A stretch of DNA of 64,000 bases, from NCBI GenBank assembly GCA_030447275.1, contig JAUJPF010000020.1, positions 1 through 64,000 on the forward strand, given 5' to 3'. Under the pieces are notes generated by a model. The model saw only the letters and a program-made list of their open reading frames with translations. It was not told where the DNA came from and did no database searches. The position numbers were made by a program, and so were the translations under genes. Every line of letters starts with the position of its first letter. Within the stretch, counting starts at the first letter, position 1. Origin of the DNA: Solirubrobacteraceae bacterium (lineage in GTDB: Bacteria; Actinomycetota; Thermoleophilia; Solirubrobacterales; Solirubrobacteraceae). Shown here in pieces: positions 53,418 to 61,812 of the stretch.

Positions 53418-53912
53418 CTAGCGGGCGTCGGCGACCGACGGCCACTCCTCGAGCGGCGCGTCGGAGAGCTTCTTCTCGACGTTCGCCTTCGACGTCGCCG
53501 CCGAAAACATCGCCTGGAGCCAGTCGTTGATGCCCGCCGTCGCCAGCACGCTGGCGACGATGCGGCCCTCGCGCGGCCGGATGACCCGCAGCCCGACGAG
53601 GCCGAGCGAGCTCCAGGTGCCGAGGCACCGGGTGCAGGTCACGAGCTCGCCGACGGCGTACTGGAGCCGGCTGCCCTTGGGCCGCCCGTCACTCTCGTCG
53701 ACGAGCGGTGCCCGCGCCCACGAGCCGACCTTCTCCTTGGCCAGCGCCTTGCAGAGGCTTAACGAGGCGAGCCCGAGCACGGGCAGCTCGGCCGCGGCCG
53801 GCGCGTCGGTGCGGCTGCACGCCAGCACGCCGGCCAGCCGCGCCAGCCAGGCGGCGTTGATCGCCGCGTAGTCGAGCGGGTGCGTCGGGGTCTCGTCGAT
53901 GCTTTCGGCCAT
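53418..53912 (-). CDS. DUF1360-like protein
   Basis: This 164-aa protein has moderately hydrophobic helices (about 20-32, 43-58, 94-108, 120-135) and the Cys motif VTCTRCLGTWSSLGLVGLRV, resembling the CxxCxGxW pattern of DUF1360 (small membrane proteins of unknown role, often in sporeformers). The C-terminal INDWLQAMF agrees with the family's SDFLQ segment. It is the last gene of a minus-strand run that begins at 55630. Confidence 0.6.
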   Translation of the reverse strand: MAESIDETPTHPLDYAAINAAWLARLAGVLACSRTDAPAAAELPVLGLASLSLCKALAKEKVGSWARAPLVDESDGRPKGSRLQYAVGELVTCTRCLGTWSSLGLVGLRVIRPREGRIVASVLATAGINDWLQAMFSAATSKANVEKKLSDAPLEEWPSVADAR

Positions 53913-53964
53913 CCCGTGCCGCTACCCCGGCACGGGAGGCCGCGAACTTCCGGTGTTGCCGGGG

Positions 53965-54271
53965 CTACACGTCGTCGACGACGTAGTACCAGGTGCCGTC
54001 GGTGCCGAGCAGCGGCACGTCGCCGTAGATGTCGTCGTCGGGCCCGCCGTGGCAGATCGGGCCGCTCGACTCCAGGCACGTTGTCGGCTTGATGCAGATC
54101 ACGCCGTTGTCGTTCTGGTCCTTCTTCGTGCCCTGGTTCACGAGCGCGGCGGGGGGCAGGGGTCATGTCGTCGGGGCAGACGACGTCGGCGGCCGCAGGC
54201 GAGGCGGCGGAGGCGGCAAACAGGCCCGCGACCGCGGCAGCGGACGCGAGCAGGGAAACGGTGCGGCGCAA
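53965..54271 (-). CDS. small secreted protein, one frameshift
   Basis: TTG 54271, with GGAG eight bases upstream, starts a Sec signal peptide (RRTVSLLASAAAVAGLFAAS, cleavage near AAA-D) followed by VVCPDDMTPAP. A frame change near 54150-54156 leads to LVNQGTKKDQNDNGVICIKP, CLESSGPICHGGPDDDIYGD and YYVVDDV, ending at 53965. Total ~100 aa, acidic, with four Cys residues that could form two disulfides. No known family. It lies between the surface paralogue and the DUF1360 gene. Confidence 0.6.
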
Positions 54272-54308
54272 AGCGATCGCTCCTTGATCGGTGGCCCTCT
54301 GCCTCCCG

Positions 54309-54328
54309 CGTCACCGGGCCAGGTGACG
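54309..54328. promoter_or_regulatory. inverted repeat upstream of the small secreted gene
   Basis: CGTCACC (54309-54315) pairs perfectly with GGTGACG (54322-54328) across six bases, about 40 bp upstream of TTG 54271 (minus strand). Beyond it an AT-rich patch contains TACACT on the minus strand, a fair -10. Attenuator, operator or weak terminator of the gene upstream are all possible. Confidence 0.35.
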
Positions 54329-54381
54329 GAGCCGACCAGTGTAAACGCTTTAAAGCAGAGTAATGAAGCCCAGTTCGTGGT

Positions 54382-55630
54382 CTACTGGGGAACCTCGAAC
54401 TCGACCATCACGCCGTCGAGGATCGGGAGCGGCGCGACGTCGGTCGCGTACCCGAAGCGCGCGACGAGCCCGTTGAGCGCGGCCTGCGTCCACGTCGACG
54501 GCGTCAGCGGCTTGGCGGCGTCGCGGCTGAGCGTGTTGTTGGCCGTGAACGAGCCGCTCTTGACGATGCTCTCGGTCGTGCCGTCGAAGATCGAGAGCTT
54601 CGCGGCGTTGGCCTGGCTCGCCGTCGAGTGGATCGTGATGTAGCCGTGCGCCGAGCGGATGCACGTCTCCGTCGTGTTGGCCAGCGTCATCTCGGCGTAG
54701 CTGCTGGCCTTGGCGGTGACCTGCTGGATGAAGTCGGTCGTCGTGTTCAGCGGGATCTCGTCGAGGCGCTGCCACGACATCGCGTCGATCGCGGTGCCGT
54801 CGTTGTCCTGGAAGCTCGCGGCGCCCACGTGGGTGCCCATCCCGTTCGAGGCTCAGCGACCGGACGCGCCCGTCGCCGAGCGGGTACTGGGTCCCGTTGC
54901 TGCTTGTCAGGATGTCGTCGTAGTGGGCCGTGAACGTGTCGGTGACCCGGGTCCCGAAGTAGGTCTGGGAGATCGTGGTGGCGGTGCCGGCGACGGTCGC
55001 ACCGGGCTGGTTGGCCTCGTCGATCTGCCAGGCGGCGGCGTGCGTGGCGGTCCCGACGGCATAGCGGATCTCCACGACCTGCCAGGGCCAAGCGGTCACG
55101 GTCGCGTCCGCCGTCGCCACGACAGGGGTGCCGCCCGTCGCTCCCGTGATCGCCACGGCGAGCTTCTGCGACGCGGCCACGTAGCGGAGATGGAGGCTCG
55201 CCCCGCCGCGGCGGACAGCGAGGAGCTGCTGCACGTTCGCCGCCGGCAGGCTGTTCAGCCGCAGCGCGAAGCGCACGACCTGCGTCGGCTGCGCGGGAGT
55301 GACGAACAGGTACGCGTGGCCGGCCGCGGCCGCGGCCGCCACCTTCAGCGAGTAGCCGCCCGTCCGTGCGACGGTGCCGTCGACCGACGCGCCGGTCCCC
55401 GCCGCGAAGAGACTGTCCGAGCTGTAGGGCAGCCGGCCGTACTCGAGGCCGGTCGTGTAGCCGCCGGTCACCGTCTGGTTCGGGCAGGTGAAGAACGACG
55501 CTTTCGTCGCGAACGTGCTCGCGGAGTTCGCCGTGGTGCTGGAGAACGCCGAGATCGTGTGGCCGACCAGCGCCGCCGCGCAGCAGGCGGCGACGGCGGC
55601 GATCGCGATCTTCAGCGCGGCGGCCTGCAT
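54382..55630 (-). CDS. secreted protein, paralogue A of a divergent pair, with TasA-type N-terminus; one frameshift
   Basis: ATG 55630 gives ~415 aa. The N-terminal helix (IAIAAVAACCAAALVGHT) is followed by SAFSSTTANSASTFATKASF, which resembles the SAFSATTSNAGNEF start of the TasA-like protein nearby and so may be a SipW-type substrate. The body is a beta-sandwich-like (LamG-type) domain: AYLFVTPAQPTQVVRFALRL, AVAITGATGGTP and TFTAHYDDILTSS. The frame changes near 54845 and the second domain (LDEIPLNTTTDFIQQ, NGLVARFGYATD, PLPILDGVMVEFEV) ends at 54382. It is homologous over its whole length to the gene at 55761. Role unknown; a cell-surface component is likely. Confidence 0.75.
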
Positions 55631-55760
55631 CTCATGCGTAGTCGGAGGGCGTCCAGCGATGCACAGGAACCTGGACAGATGTTCGATCGGACCCGCGCCA
55701 CCTCGCCGCCGATACGCACGGAAGTCCAACGGGCACGGATGCCCCAGCGAAGGAGGAGTC

Positions 55761-56933
55761 GTGTCCCGGAGGATCGCTGCCATTGGTGGAGTGCTCGTCG
55801 CGCTCGCCGCACCGAGTGCCGCTGCTGCGGCGTGTCCCACAACCCCGCTGGCGCCTGCCGCGCTGACCGGCTTCGAGCACGGTCGCGCCGGCTACAGCGC
55901 CACCAACCTCATTCCGAGCGGCACCGGGGCATCGGTCACACCCGCCGCGGCGCGCAACGGCGCGTACGGGCTGCGCGTGAACGCGACCGGCGCCGCCGGC
56001 AACGAGTGGTTCATGTGGCCCACCGCCCCCCGGGCCGGCGTCGCGCGGTTCGCGATGAAGCTCGACGCCGCTCCCGCCGCCGACGTGGCCGAGCTGTTCC
56101 GGATGGACACGTACTCCAAGTCGGCCGTGCGCATCGGCTTCGACTCGTCCTCGCAGTCGCTGCGCCTGACGCTCAACTCGGCCGCGGGCGGCAGCGCCGC
56201 CGTGACCGGGCCGGCGCTGGCCACGGGTGCCTGGCACATCGTCGACGTCCGCTACGACGTGGGCGCCGGGCACTCCGCCGACTGGTCGGTGGACGGCGTC
56301 GCGCAGCCCTCGGCCGCCGTGGCCGGCGGGCTTGAGTCGCTGCACTACGCGCGCTTCGGCACGATCACGTCCGACACGTTCACCGCGCACTACGACGACG
56401 TGCTCCTGTCGCACGCAGCGGCCGACTACCCGGTCGGCGACGGCCGCGTCGGGGTCCTGCGCCCGAACGGCTCGACCGCGTCGAGCAGCGCGCTGCGCGA
56501 CGACGACGGATCGACGGTGGACGCCGGCTCGTGGGCGCGGCTCGACGAGATCCCGGCCACGTCGACGGTCGACTTCCTCCAGCAGACCGCGGCGTCCGCC
56601 TCGAGCTACGCGCAGATCGCGTTCGAGGACACCGCGGAGCCGTGCGCGCGGGCGGTGCGCGGCTACTTCACCACGCACTCCCAGGCCACGAACAACGCCA
56701 ACAACGCGAAGCTCAGCGTGTTCGACGGCGCGCGCGAGTCGGTGATCAGGTCCGGCGACTGGGCCGCGAACAACGCCTACAGCCGCGACTACAGCGCGAC
56801 GGTCGCGCCGCAGGCGGAGTGGAGCCAGCCGGCGCTCAACGGACTCGTCGCGCGGTTCGGCTACTCGACCGACGTCAAGCCGCTGCCGATCCTCGACGGC
56901 GTGCTGATCGAGTACGAGGTCGCCCAGCCCTAG
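55761..56933 (+). CDS. secreted protein, paralogue B of the divergent pair
   Basis: AAGGAGGAG at 55750-55758 sets GTG 55761 (390 aa). The signal peptide is an ordinary Sec type (RRIAAIGGVLVALAAPSAAA, then AACP). The body matches paralogue A: VARFAMKLDAAPAADV, TFTAHYDDVLLSH, YPVGDGRV, LDEIPATSTVDFLQQ, ASSYAQIAF, NAKLSVFDGARES, NGLVARFGYSTD and PLPILDGVLIEYEV. It is intact, so it also serves to confirm the frame break in A. The 130-bp gap between the two starts must hold both promoters. No enzyme motif is seen. Confidence 0.8.
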   Translation: MSRRIAAIGGVLVALAAPSAAAAACPTTPLAPAALTGFEHGRAGYSATNLIPSGTGASVTPAAARNGAYGLRVNATGAAGNEWFMWPTAPRAGVARFAMKLDAAPAADVAELFRMDTYSKSAVRIGFDSSSQSLRLTLNSAAGGSAAVTGPALATGAWHIVDVRYDVGAGHSADWSVDGVAQPSAAVAGGLESLHYARFGTITSDTFTAHYDDVLLSHAAADYPVGDGRVGVLRPNGSTASSSALRDDDGSTVDAGSWARLDEIPATSTVDFLQQTAASASSYAQIAFEDTAEPCARAVRGYFTTHSQATNNANNAKLSVFDGARESVIRSGDWAANNAYSRDYSATVAPQAEWSQPALNGLVARFGYSTDVKPLPILDGVLIEYEVAQP

Positions 56934-56940
56934 AACGGCC

Positions 56941-56972
56941 GCGGGGCCGGGTGGATCTCCACCCGGCCCCGC
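56941..56972. terminator. bidirectional terminator between paralogue B and the TasA-like gene
   Basis: GCGGGGCCGGGTGGA (56941-56955) and TCCACCCGGCCCCGC (56958-56972) form a perfect 15-bp stem with a two-base spacer. It stands between converging genes that end at 56933 (plus) and 57000 (minus). Confidence 0.8.
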
Positions 56973-56999
56973 TCGCCGCCCTCGGAGGTCAGCGACGCG

Positions 57000-57655
57000 C
57001 TAGGCGTCCTGCGCCTCCCAGGTGAACGTCTGGGTGTGGGTCTTGTTGGCCGCGCTCTGGTCGTTCGCGACGGTGACGTCGAACCGGTAGACGTGCGCCT
57101 CGGGGTTCGTCCACGGCTCGGCGTGCCGCCCGGGGCGTCGGAGATGCCGCCGGTCCACGTCGTCGGGTACTGGTCCATCCGGGCGTTGAACAGGACGCCG
57201 TTCGCGCCCGCGCCGTTGCCGCCGCCGTACGTCGCGCCGTCGGCGACGAAGCTCGAGCCCGCCCTGTCGGTGCACGCCATGTTCGTAGGCATGCGGCGCC
57301 CGAGAACGTGCCGCGGGTCACCTTGAGGTCGAGGTACTGGTTGAGGCCGCTGCCGGCCGTCGCCGCGCCGTAGAGGCGCACGTTCGAGGTCAGCGTGCCG
57401 GTGTAGCTCACCGTGATGCACTTCGAGACGGTATCGCCGGGGCCGGCGCCGGTCATGCTGAACATCGCGGTGCCGCTGTCGTTGTCGCTCAGCGCGACCG
57501 AGCCGGTCTGGAACTCGTTGCCGGCGTTGCTCGTCGTCGCGCTGAAGGCCGACCACGTGGCCAGGCCGGCGATCGACGCGATCACGCCGATCAGGAACAC
57601 GATCAGCGCGGACTTGGTCTTGCGGTCGAGCGGGGCTCGCTGGGGGAGTGGCCAT
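57000..57655 (-). CDS. TasA/camelysin-like surface fibre protein, about three frameshifts
   Basis: GGAGAAGGA precedes ATG 57655. After a frame change near 57640 comes LDRKTKSALIVFLIGVIASI, a membrane-like signal, and the typical SAFSATTSNAGNEFQTGSV-type junction followed by ALSDNDSGTAMFSMTGAGPG. The mature domain (CITVSYTGTLTSNVRLYGAA) continues after breaks near 57295 and 57130 with MPTNMACTDRAGSSFVADGA, ARMDQYPTTWTGGISDAPGG and VYRFDVTVANDQSAANKTHT to the end at 57000. About 215 aa. In Bacillus such proteins form matrix fibres and are cut by the dedicated peptidase SipW; a SipW-like gene is divergent 122 bp away. Confidence 0.75.
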
Positions 57656-57684
57656 GGCGTCCTTCTCCGCGTAGGCGGGGAACT

Positions 57685-57706
57685 GCCCCACGTCGTTCGG
57701 TGGGGC
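57685..57706. promoter_or_regulatory. inverted repeat in the tasA-like/sipW-like divergent region
   Basis: GCCCCAC (57685-57691) pairs perfectly with GTGGGGC (57700-57706) across eight bases. It would lie in the leader of the TasA-like gene, 30 bp before its start. It may be an operator shared by the two divergent transcripts or an RNA hairpin. It does not match the c-di-GMP riboswitch core. Confidence 0.45.
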
Positions 57707-57777
57707 TTGCATGCTTTGGTCGGCGGAAATCGTGTGAGCTTGAGAATTCCGCTGAGCGGTCGATTACGGGGCCGATC

Positions 57778-58271
57778 GTGCGACCCGTCCCCACGCACCT
57801 CGCCCACGCCGGGCTCACGGCGCTGTGCGCATTCGTCCTGCTCGTGCTGGGCGGCGTCGCGCTGGCCAAGCCGCTCGGCTACCGCGTCCTCGTCGACCAC
57901 AGCGACTCGATGGCCCTGCCATTCGCGGCATGACGTCCTCGTCAGCGAGGTCGTACCGCCGCGCAAGGCGAAGGTCGGCGACGTCGTGAGCTTCCACAGC
58001 CCGGACGCGGGCCGGCTCGTGACGCACCGCGTCGTCTCGCGGCGCCTCGAGCGGGGCGGGCGCTGGGCGTTCGTCACGCGCGGCGACGCGAACACCGGCG
58101 TCGAGCGCTGGGGGTCGCGACGGACGGGCGGGTCGGGCGCGTCGCGAAGCGGCTGCCGAAGGCCGGGTACGCGATCGGGTGGCTCGGGCAGCCGATCGGG
58201 CGGTTCCTCCTGGTGGCGGTCGGCGGGATCGCGCTCGCGGCCTGCTCGCGCGCAGGATCTGGAGCCTGTGA
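57778..58271 (+). CDS. SipW-like (ER-type, Ser/His) signal peptidase I, about three frameshifts
   Basis: From GTG 57778 an N-terminal helix (LTALCAFVLLVLGGVALA) is followed by YRVLVDHSDSM, with the catalytic Ser in SDSM. After a frame change near 57915 it continues HDVLVSEVVPPRKAKVGDVV, SFHSPDAGRLVTHRVVSRR and AFVTRGDANTGVERWG. The His in THRVV replaces the Lys of usual bacterial enzymes and is diagnostic of the S26B/SipW group. Breaks near 58110 and 58235 lead to KRLPKAGYAIGWLGQPIG and a final helix ending ARRIWSL at 58271. About 165 aa. It presumably cleaves the TasA-type substrates on both sides. The stop overlaps the next start (TGATG). Confidence 0.78.
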
Positions 58272-59287
58272 TGCGGCGCCGCCTCCTCCAGGCGCTCCCG
58301 GTCGTCGTCGTGGTCGTCGCCGTCCCGCTCGGCCTGGCCGTCGCCCGCGACGGCGACGCCCCGGTCCGCGCCGCCGCCAGCAAGCGCGGCCGGCGTGATG
58401 GACGACGACGGGGGCACGCCGATGTTCGCGCTGACGGCGCTCGCGCCGGGGCGGTCGACGTCGCGTTGCATCCGCCTCCGCTACGCCGGCGACGGTGACG
58501 GCAGCGTCCGTCTCGACGGACGGATCCGGGGCACGACGCTCGCCTTCCGGATCGCGCTGGTCGTCGAGCGGGGAGCGGGGGATCCTTCGAGCACTGCCGC
58601 GGGTTCCGCGGCGAGCGGGTGTTCGCCGGGACGCTCGCTGAGTTCGCCGCGGCGGACGGACGTGCGTGGCGGGCCGCCGACGGCGACGCCGCCACCTACC
58701 GCTTCACCGCCACCGCGGCATCGGACCTCCCCGAGCGCGACGACCACGCGGCGGCGACGTTCACGTGGCATGCGACGGCGGTCCCTGCCGCATGGTCCCG
58801 GTGGTCCCGGCGGCCCGGGCGGCCCGGCGGCCCGGGCGGCGGCCCGCCGGCTCCCGCGGGCGTGCCCGGCGGGCGGCCGGGGCCGGTCGCGCCGGGAACG
58901 CCTGGTGCGGGCGGCGGTACGCGCGGTCCCGACGCCCGCGGCGGCCGCGCTGCTCGCGGCGGCGACCGCGGGCGCGGCGGCGTCTCGGGCGGCGGAGCCG
59001 GCGATCGCGGCGGGCTCGGTGGCTCTGGCGCCGGCGGCGCCGGCGGCCCCGGGGCGCCCGCCGATGCACCCGGCGGGCTCCGGCGCGCGTTCGACGCGCT
59101 CGCCGCGGCGGCCGTCGACGTCGGCGAGCGCGCGGCGTTCCCGCTCGTGCTGCTGCTCGTCATCGGGATCTTTCTGGCGGCGCAGCACCGCATCGACCAG
59201 CGCGATCCGAAGCTCGCGCTCGCGCCCGTGCACGCGGAGACCGACCTCCCCTTCACCCCGCTGCGCCTCGGAGGGCCGGGCGAATGA
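58271..59287 (+). CDS. second TasA-like protein with Gly/Pro-rich stalk and C-terminal membrane anchor; frameshifts
   Basis: ATG 58271 begins a signal segment (RRRLLQALPVVVVVVAVPLG). After a break near 58390 comes the TasA-like core (DDDGGTPMFALTALAPGRST, SRCIRLRYAGDGDGSVRLDG). After a break near 58575 come GSFEHCRGFRGERVFAGTL and DAATYRFTATAASDLPERDD with AAATFTWHA, matching the TasA-like protein's closing TQTFTWEA. A ~100-residue Gly/Pro/Ala-rich stretch follows (about 190-280), then one helix (AFPLVLLLVIGIFLAAQH) and a short cytoplasmic tail. This looks like an anchor or cap for a fibre. It is coupled to sipW upstream and to the diguanylate cyclase downstream (ATGA). Confidence 0.7.
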
Positions 59288-60843
59288 GGGTCCGGACCGC
59301 CGACGCGACCCACGAGCTCGTCCCGCTCGCCGACCGCATGCGCTACATGCGGATCTTCCGCCTGCTCGCGGCGCTCGCGGTCGTCGGCGCCTGCGTCGCG
59401 CTGCCCGAGCTCCGCCGCGAGCCGCTCGCCGTCGCGCTGGGCGTCACCGGCGGCTACCTCGGGGTGTCGCTCGCCGGCGAGGCGATCTGGCGGATGGTCT
59501 CGCGCCGCGCGCTGCCGCTGTTCGGGGCGCTCGTCGTCCTCGACGCGGTGTACCTCGCGTGGAGCGCGTACCTGCTGGTCGACGCCGACGCTCCTCTGCG
59601 CTTCGTCGTGCTGTTCCACCTCGTCGCGGTCGCGCTGCTCGCGTCGTTCCGAACCGGCCTCAAGCTCGCGCTGTGGCACTCCCTGCTGCTGCTCGCCGTC
59701 TTCCACGCGCAGGAGGCGGGGGTGCTGGAGTCCGCCGGCGGCGGCGAGGCCGTCGCCCTCGGCGGCCTCGAGTACCGCACGCTGCTCGCGCAGGCCGTCG
59801 CGTACTGGCTCGTCGCGATCGCCACCGCGAGCTTCGGCGCGGCCAACGAGCGCGAGCTGCGCCGCCGGCGCTACGACCTCGAAGCCCTTGGCGGACTGGC
59901 CGAGCGGCTCGAGCGCGCGGCCCACGCCGGCGGGGTCGCCGCGACGCTCGCGGACGCCGTGGCCGACGACTTCGGATTCGAGCGGGTCGCCTTCTTCGGG
60001 GCGCCCGAGCGCAAGCTCGAGCTGCTCGCCGGGCGCGGGCTCGTGCCGTTCGCGCTCGACGGCGGCCTGGAGCCGCGGGCCGACGGCGCGCTCGCGCACG
60101 CCGCCGAGAGCGCGCAGCCGCTGCTCGTCGCGGGGTTCGAGCCCGCCGACGAGCCCGCGCTGGCCGCCGCGATGCCCGAGCCGGGCAACCTCGTCTTCGT
60201 CCCGCTGCACGCGGACGGCCGGACGGTCGGCGTCATGGTCTGCGAGCACGCGCTGCGGCGCGGGTCGCGGCTGGAGCGGCGCGTCGTGTCGATGCTCGAG
60301 CGGTACGGCTCGCAGGCGGGGCTCGCCCTGACCAACGCGTGGCTGGTCGACCGCCTGAAGCGCTCGGCGACGACCGACGGCCTGACCGGCGTCGCCAACC
60401 GGCGCGCGTTCGACGAGACGTTCGCACGCGAGCTCGCGCGGGCGGCGCGCGCCGACGACCCGCTGAGCCTCGTCCTCGTCGACCTCGACCGCTTCAAGCT
60501 GCTGAACGACACGCATGGCCACCTCGCGGGCGACGACGTCCTGCGCGCGGTGGCGAGCTGCCTCGAGGACGAGGTCCGCATCGGCGACAGCGTCGCGCGC
60601 TACGGCGGAGAGGAGTTCGCGGTCGTCCTCCCGGGGCTCGACGCCGCCGACGCCCTCGCGGCCGCCGAGCGGCTGCGCACGCGCGTCGCCGCGCTGGAGC
60701 TCGGGGCGGCCGTCACCGTCAGCGCCGGCGTCTCGTCGTTCCCGCTCCACGCGAACGAGCCGCTCGGGCTCATCCGCGCCGCCGACGCCGCGCTCTACGC
60801 GTCCAAGCGCGACGGCCGCGACCGCGTCACGGTCGCGGGCTGA
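59284..60843 (+). CDS. membrane diguanylate cyclase (5-6 TM, GAF, GGDEF)
   Basis: This 519-aa protein has five or six N-terminal helices (about 25-180), a GAF-like domain (about 200-345; VADDFGFERVAFFGAPERKL, then LVFVPLHADGRTVGVMVCEH) and a GGDEF domain starting DGLTGVANRRAFDE. The active site is GGEEF at 441-445, and RIGD five residues before it is a product-inhibition I-site, so it should make c-di-GMP with feedback control. It overlaps the anchor protein gene by ATGA, which ties c-di-GMP production to the surface-fibre operon. No EAL or PilZ gene is nearby. Confidence 0.92.
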   Translation: MRVRTADATHELVPLADRMRYMRIFRLLAALAVVGACVALPELRREPLAVALGVTGGYLGVSLAGEAIWRMVSRRALPLFGALVVLDAVYLAWSAYLLVDADAPLRFVVLFHLVAVALLASFRTGLKLALWHSLLLLAVFHAQEAGVLESAGGGEAVALGGLEYRTLLAQAVAYWLVAIATASFGAANERELRRRRYDLEALGGLAERLERAAHAGGVAATLADAVADDFGFERVAFFGAPERKLELLAGRGLVPFALDGGLEPRADGALAHAAESAQPLLVAGFEPADEPALAAAMPEPGNLVFVPLHADGRTVGVMVCEHALRRGSRLERRVVSMLERYGSQAGLALTNAWLVDRLKRSATTDGLTGVANRRAFDETFARELARAARADDPLSLVLVDLDRFKLLNDTHGHLAGDDVLRAVASCLEDEVRIGDSVARYGGEEFAVVLPGLDAADALAAAERLRTRVAALELGAAVTVSAGVSSFPLHANEPLGLIRAADAALYASKRDGRDRVTVAG

Positions 60844-61600
60844 CGGCGCCCAGCAGCCGCCGGGTGACGCCGGCGATCGTCCGCACGCCCGCGCCGAAGC
60901 GCAGGCCGTCGGTCAGGACGACGAGCGCCATGCGCCGGCCGTCCGCCGTCTCGAGCAGCGCCCCCTGGTTGACGAGCCTGCGCCGCCAGCCGCCCTTGAA
61001 GAACGTCGTGTAGCCGCGCCGGCGCGCGGCCGGCGCGATCCCCCACGTCTGCTTCGGGACGACCGACGACAGCAGTCGCCGTGCGTACGCGCGGTGGCGG
61101 CGCGGGACGAGGCGGTCGAAGCGCCGGAAGAAGCGCGCCTGGTCGGCGGCGGTGATCTCGACCTCCGACCACGTGCCGTTCAGCCTGAGCCGCCGCATGC
61201 CCGCCGCGCGGCCGACGTCGGTCAGGCCGGCGTCGCCGACGAGCGCGTGGATGCGCGACGCGGCGCGGCTGCCGGAGACGACGATCATCGGCGCGAGGAT
61301 GCGGTGGACGGCCGGGGGGACCGGGCGGTTGCGCAGCCGCCGCAGGTAGGCGACGAGCAGCATCGCCTTCGTCTGGCTGGCCGAGCGGTGGTGGCGCGCG
61401 CCGCCGCGCGCGTACAGCCGGCCGCGCGTGTCGATCACCGCCCACGAGACGCGCGCGCCGGGCGTGCGCTCGCGCTCCTTCGCGTAGGCGCGCGCGGCGT
61501 GCAGCCCGTCCGCCGCCGGGATCGTCCGCGAGTGCGCCGCCGGCGCCGCGCAGAGGACCAGCGCACAACTAGCCAACCGGATCCAGGTCGATGCGTTCAT
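60827..61600 (-). CDS. secreted beta-lactamase-like serine hydrolase
   Basis: ATG 61600 gives a 257-aa protein with a Sec signal peptide (ASTWIRLASCALVLCAAPAA, cleavage near AHS-R). A serine-hydrolase SxxK motif, SQTK (75-78), starts a helix (KAMLLVAYLRRLR). SGSRAASRIHALVG and FFKGGWRRRLVNQGALLE correspond to the second and KTG-like (KGG) elements of class A beta-lactamase and D,D-peptidase folds. It may be a peptidase, a lactamase or an inactive relative. It is convergent with the diguanylate cyclase, overlapping by 17 bp. Confidence 0.75.
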   Translation of the reverse strand: MNASTWIRLASCALVLCAAPAAHSRTIPAADGLHAARAYAKERERTPGARVSWAVIDTRGRLYARGGARHHRSASQTKAMLLVAYLRRLRNRPVPPAVHRILAPMIVVSGSRAASRIHALVGDAGLTDVGRAAGMRRLRLNGTWSEVEITAADQARFFRRFDRLVPRRHRAYARRLLSSVVPKQTWGIAPAARRRGYTTFFKGGWRRRLVNQGALLETADGRRMALVVLTDGLRFGAGVRTIAGVTRRLLGAVSPRP

Positions 61601-61643
61601 GTTCGCGAAGGGCCACTGACCACCCACGGAGGAAGGGGTACTC

Positions 61644-61805
61644 ATGATCGGTCTTCTCATCGCCATTCTGGTGGCAGCCGTCGTCTTCTGGCTGTGCACC
61701 GCCCTCGGGCTCCCGGTCATCGTCGCCGCCATCGCGGCGATCCTCGTGCTGCTCGTCGGCTTCCCGTCGACCGGCGGGTACGGGTTCCGGGGCGCACGCC
61801 GGTAG
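61644..61805 (+). CDS. 53-aa hydrophobic membrane peptide
   Basis: GGAGGAAGG at 61628-61636 is a strong Shine-Dalgarno for ATG 61644. The product has two closely spaced hydrophobic helices (about 3-21 and 23-41) and a Gly/Arg tail (GGYGFRGARR). It resembles small proteins annotated only as hypothetical in Actinobacteria. It is divergent from the serine hydrolase, with 43 bp between the starts. Confidence 0.6.
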   Translation: MIGLLIAILVAAVVFWLCTALGLPVIVAAIAAILVLLVGFPSTGGYGFRGARR

Positions 61806-61812
61806 CACCCAC

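Noticed and set aside
57656-57777. Possible c-di-GMP riboswitch before the TasA-like gene
   Set aside because: A hairpin and a CAAAGC stretch are present, but the conserved GEMM core and second helix cannot be matched, so only an unassigned inverted repeat is reported.
58799-59090. Collagen-like triple-helix domain
   Set aside because: The Gly/Pro-rich stretch does not keep a strict Gly-X-Y period, so it is described only as a low-complexity stalk.
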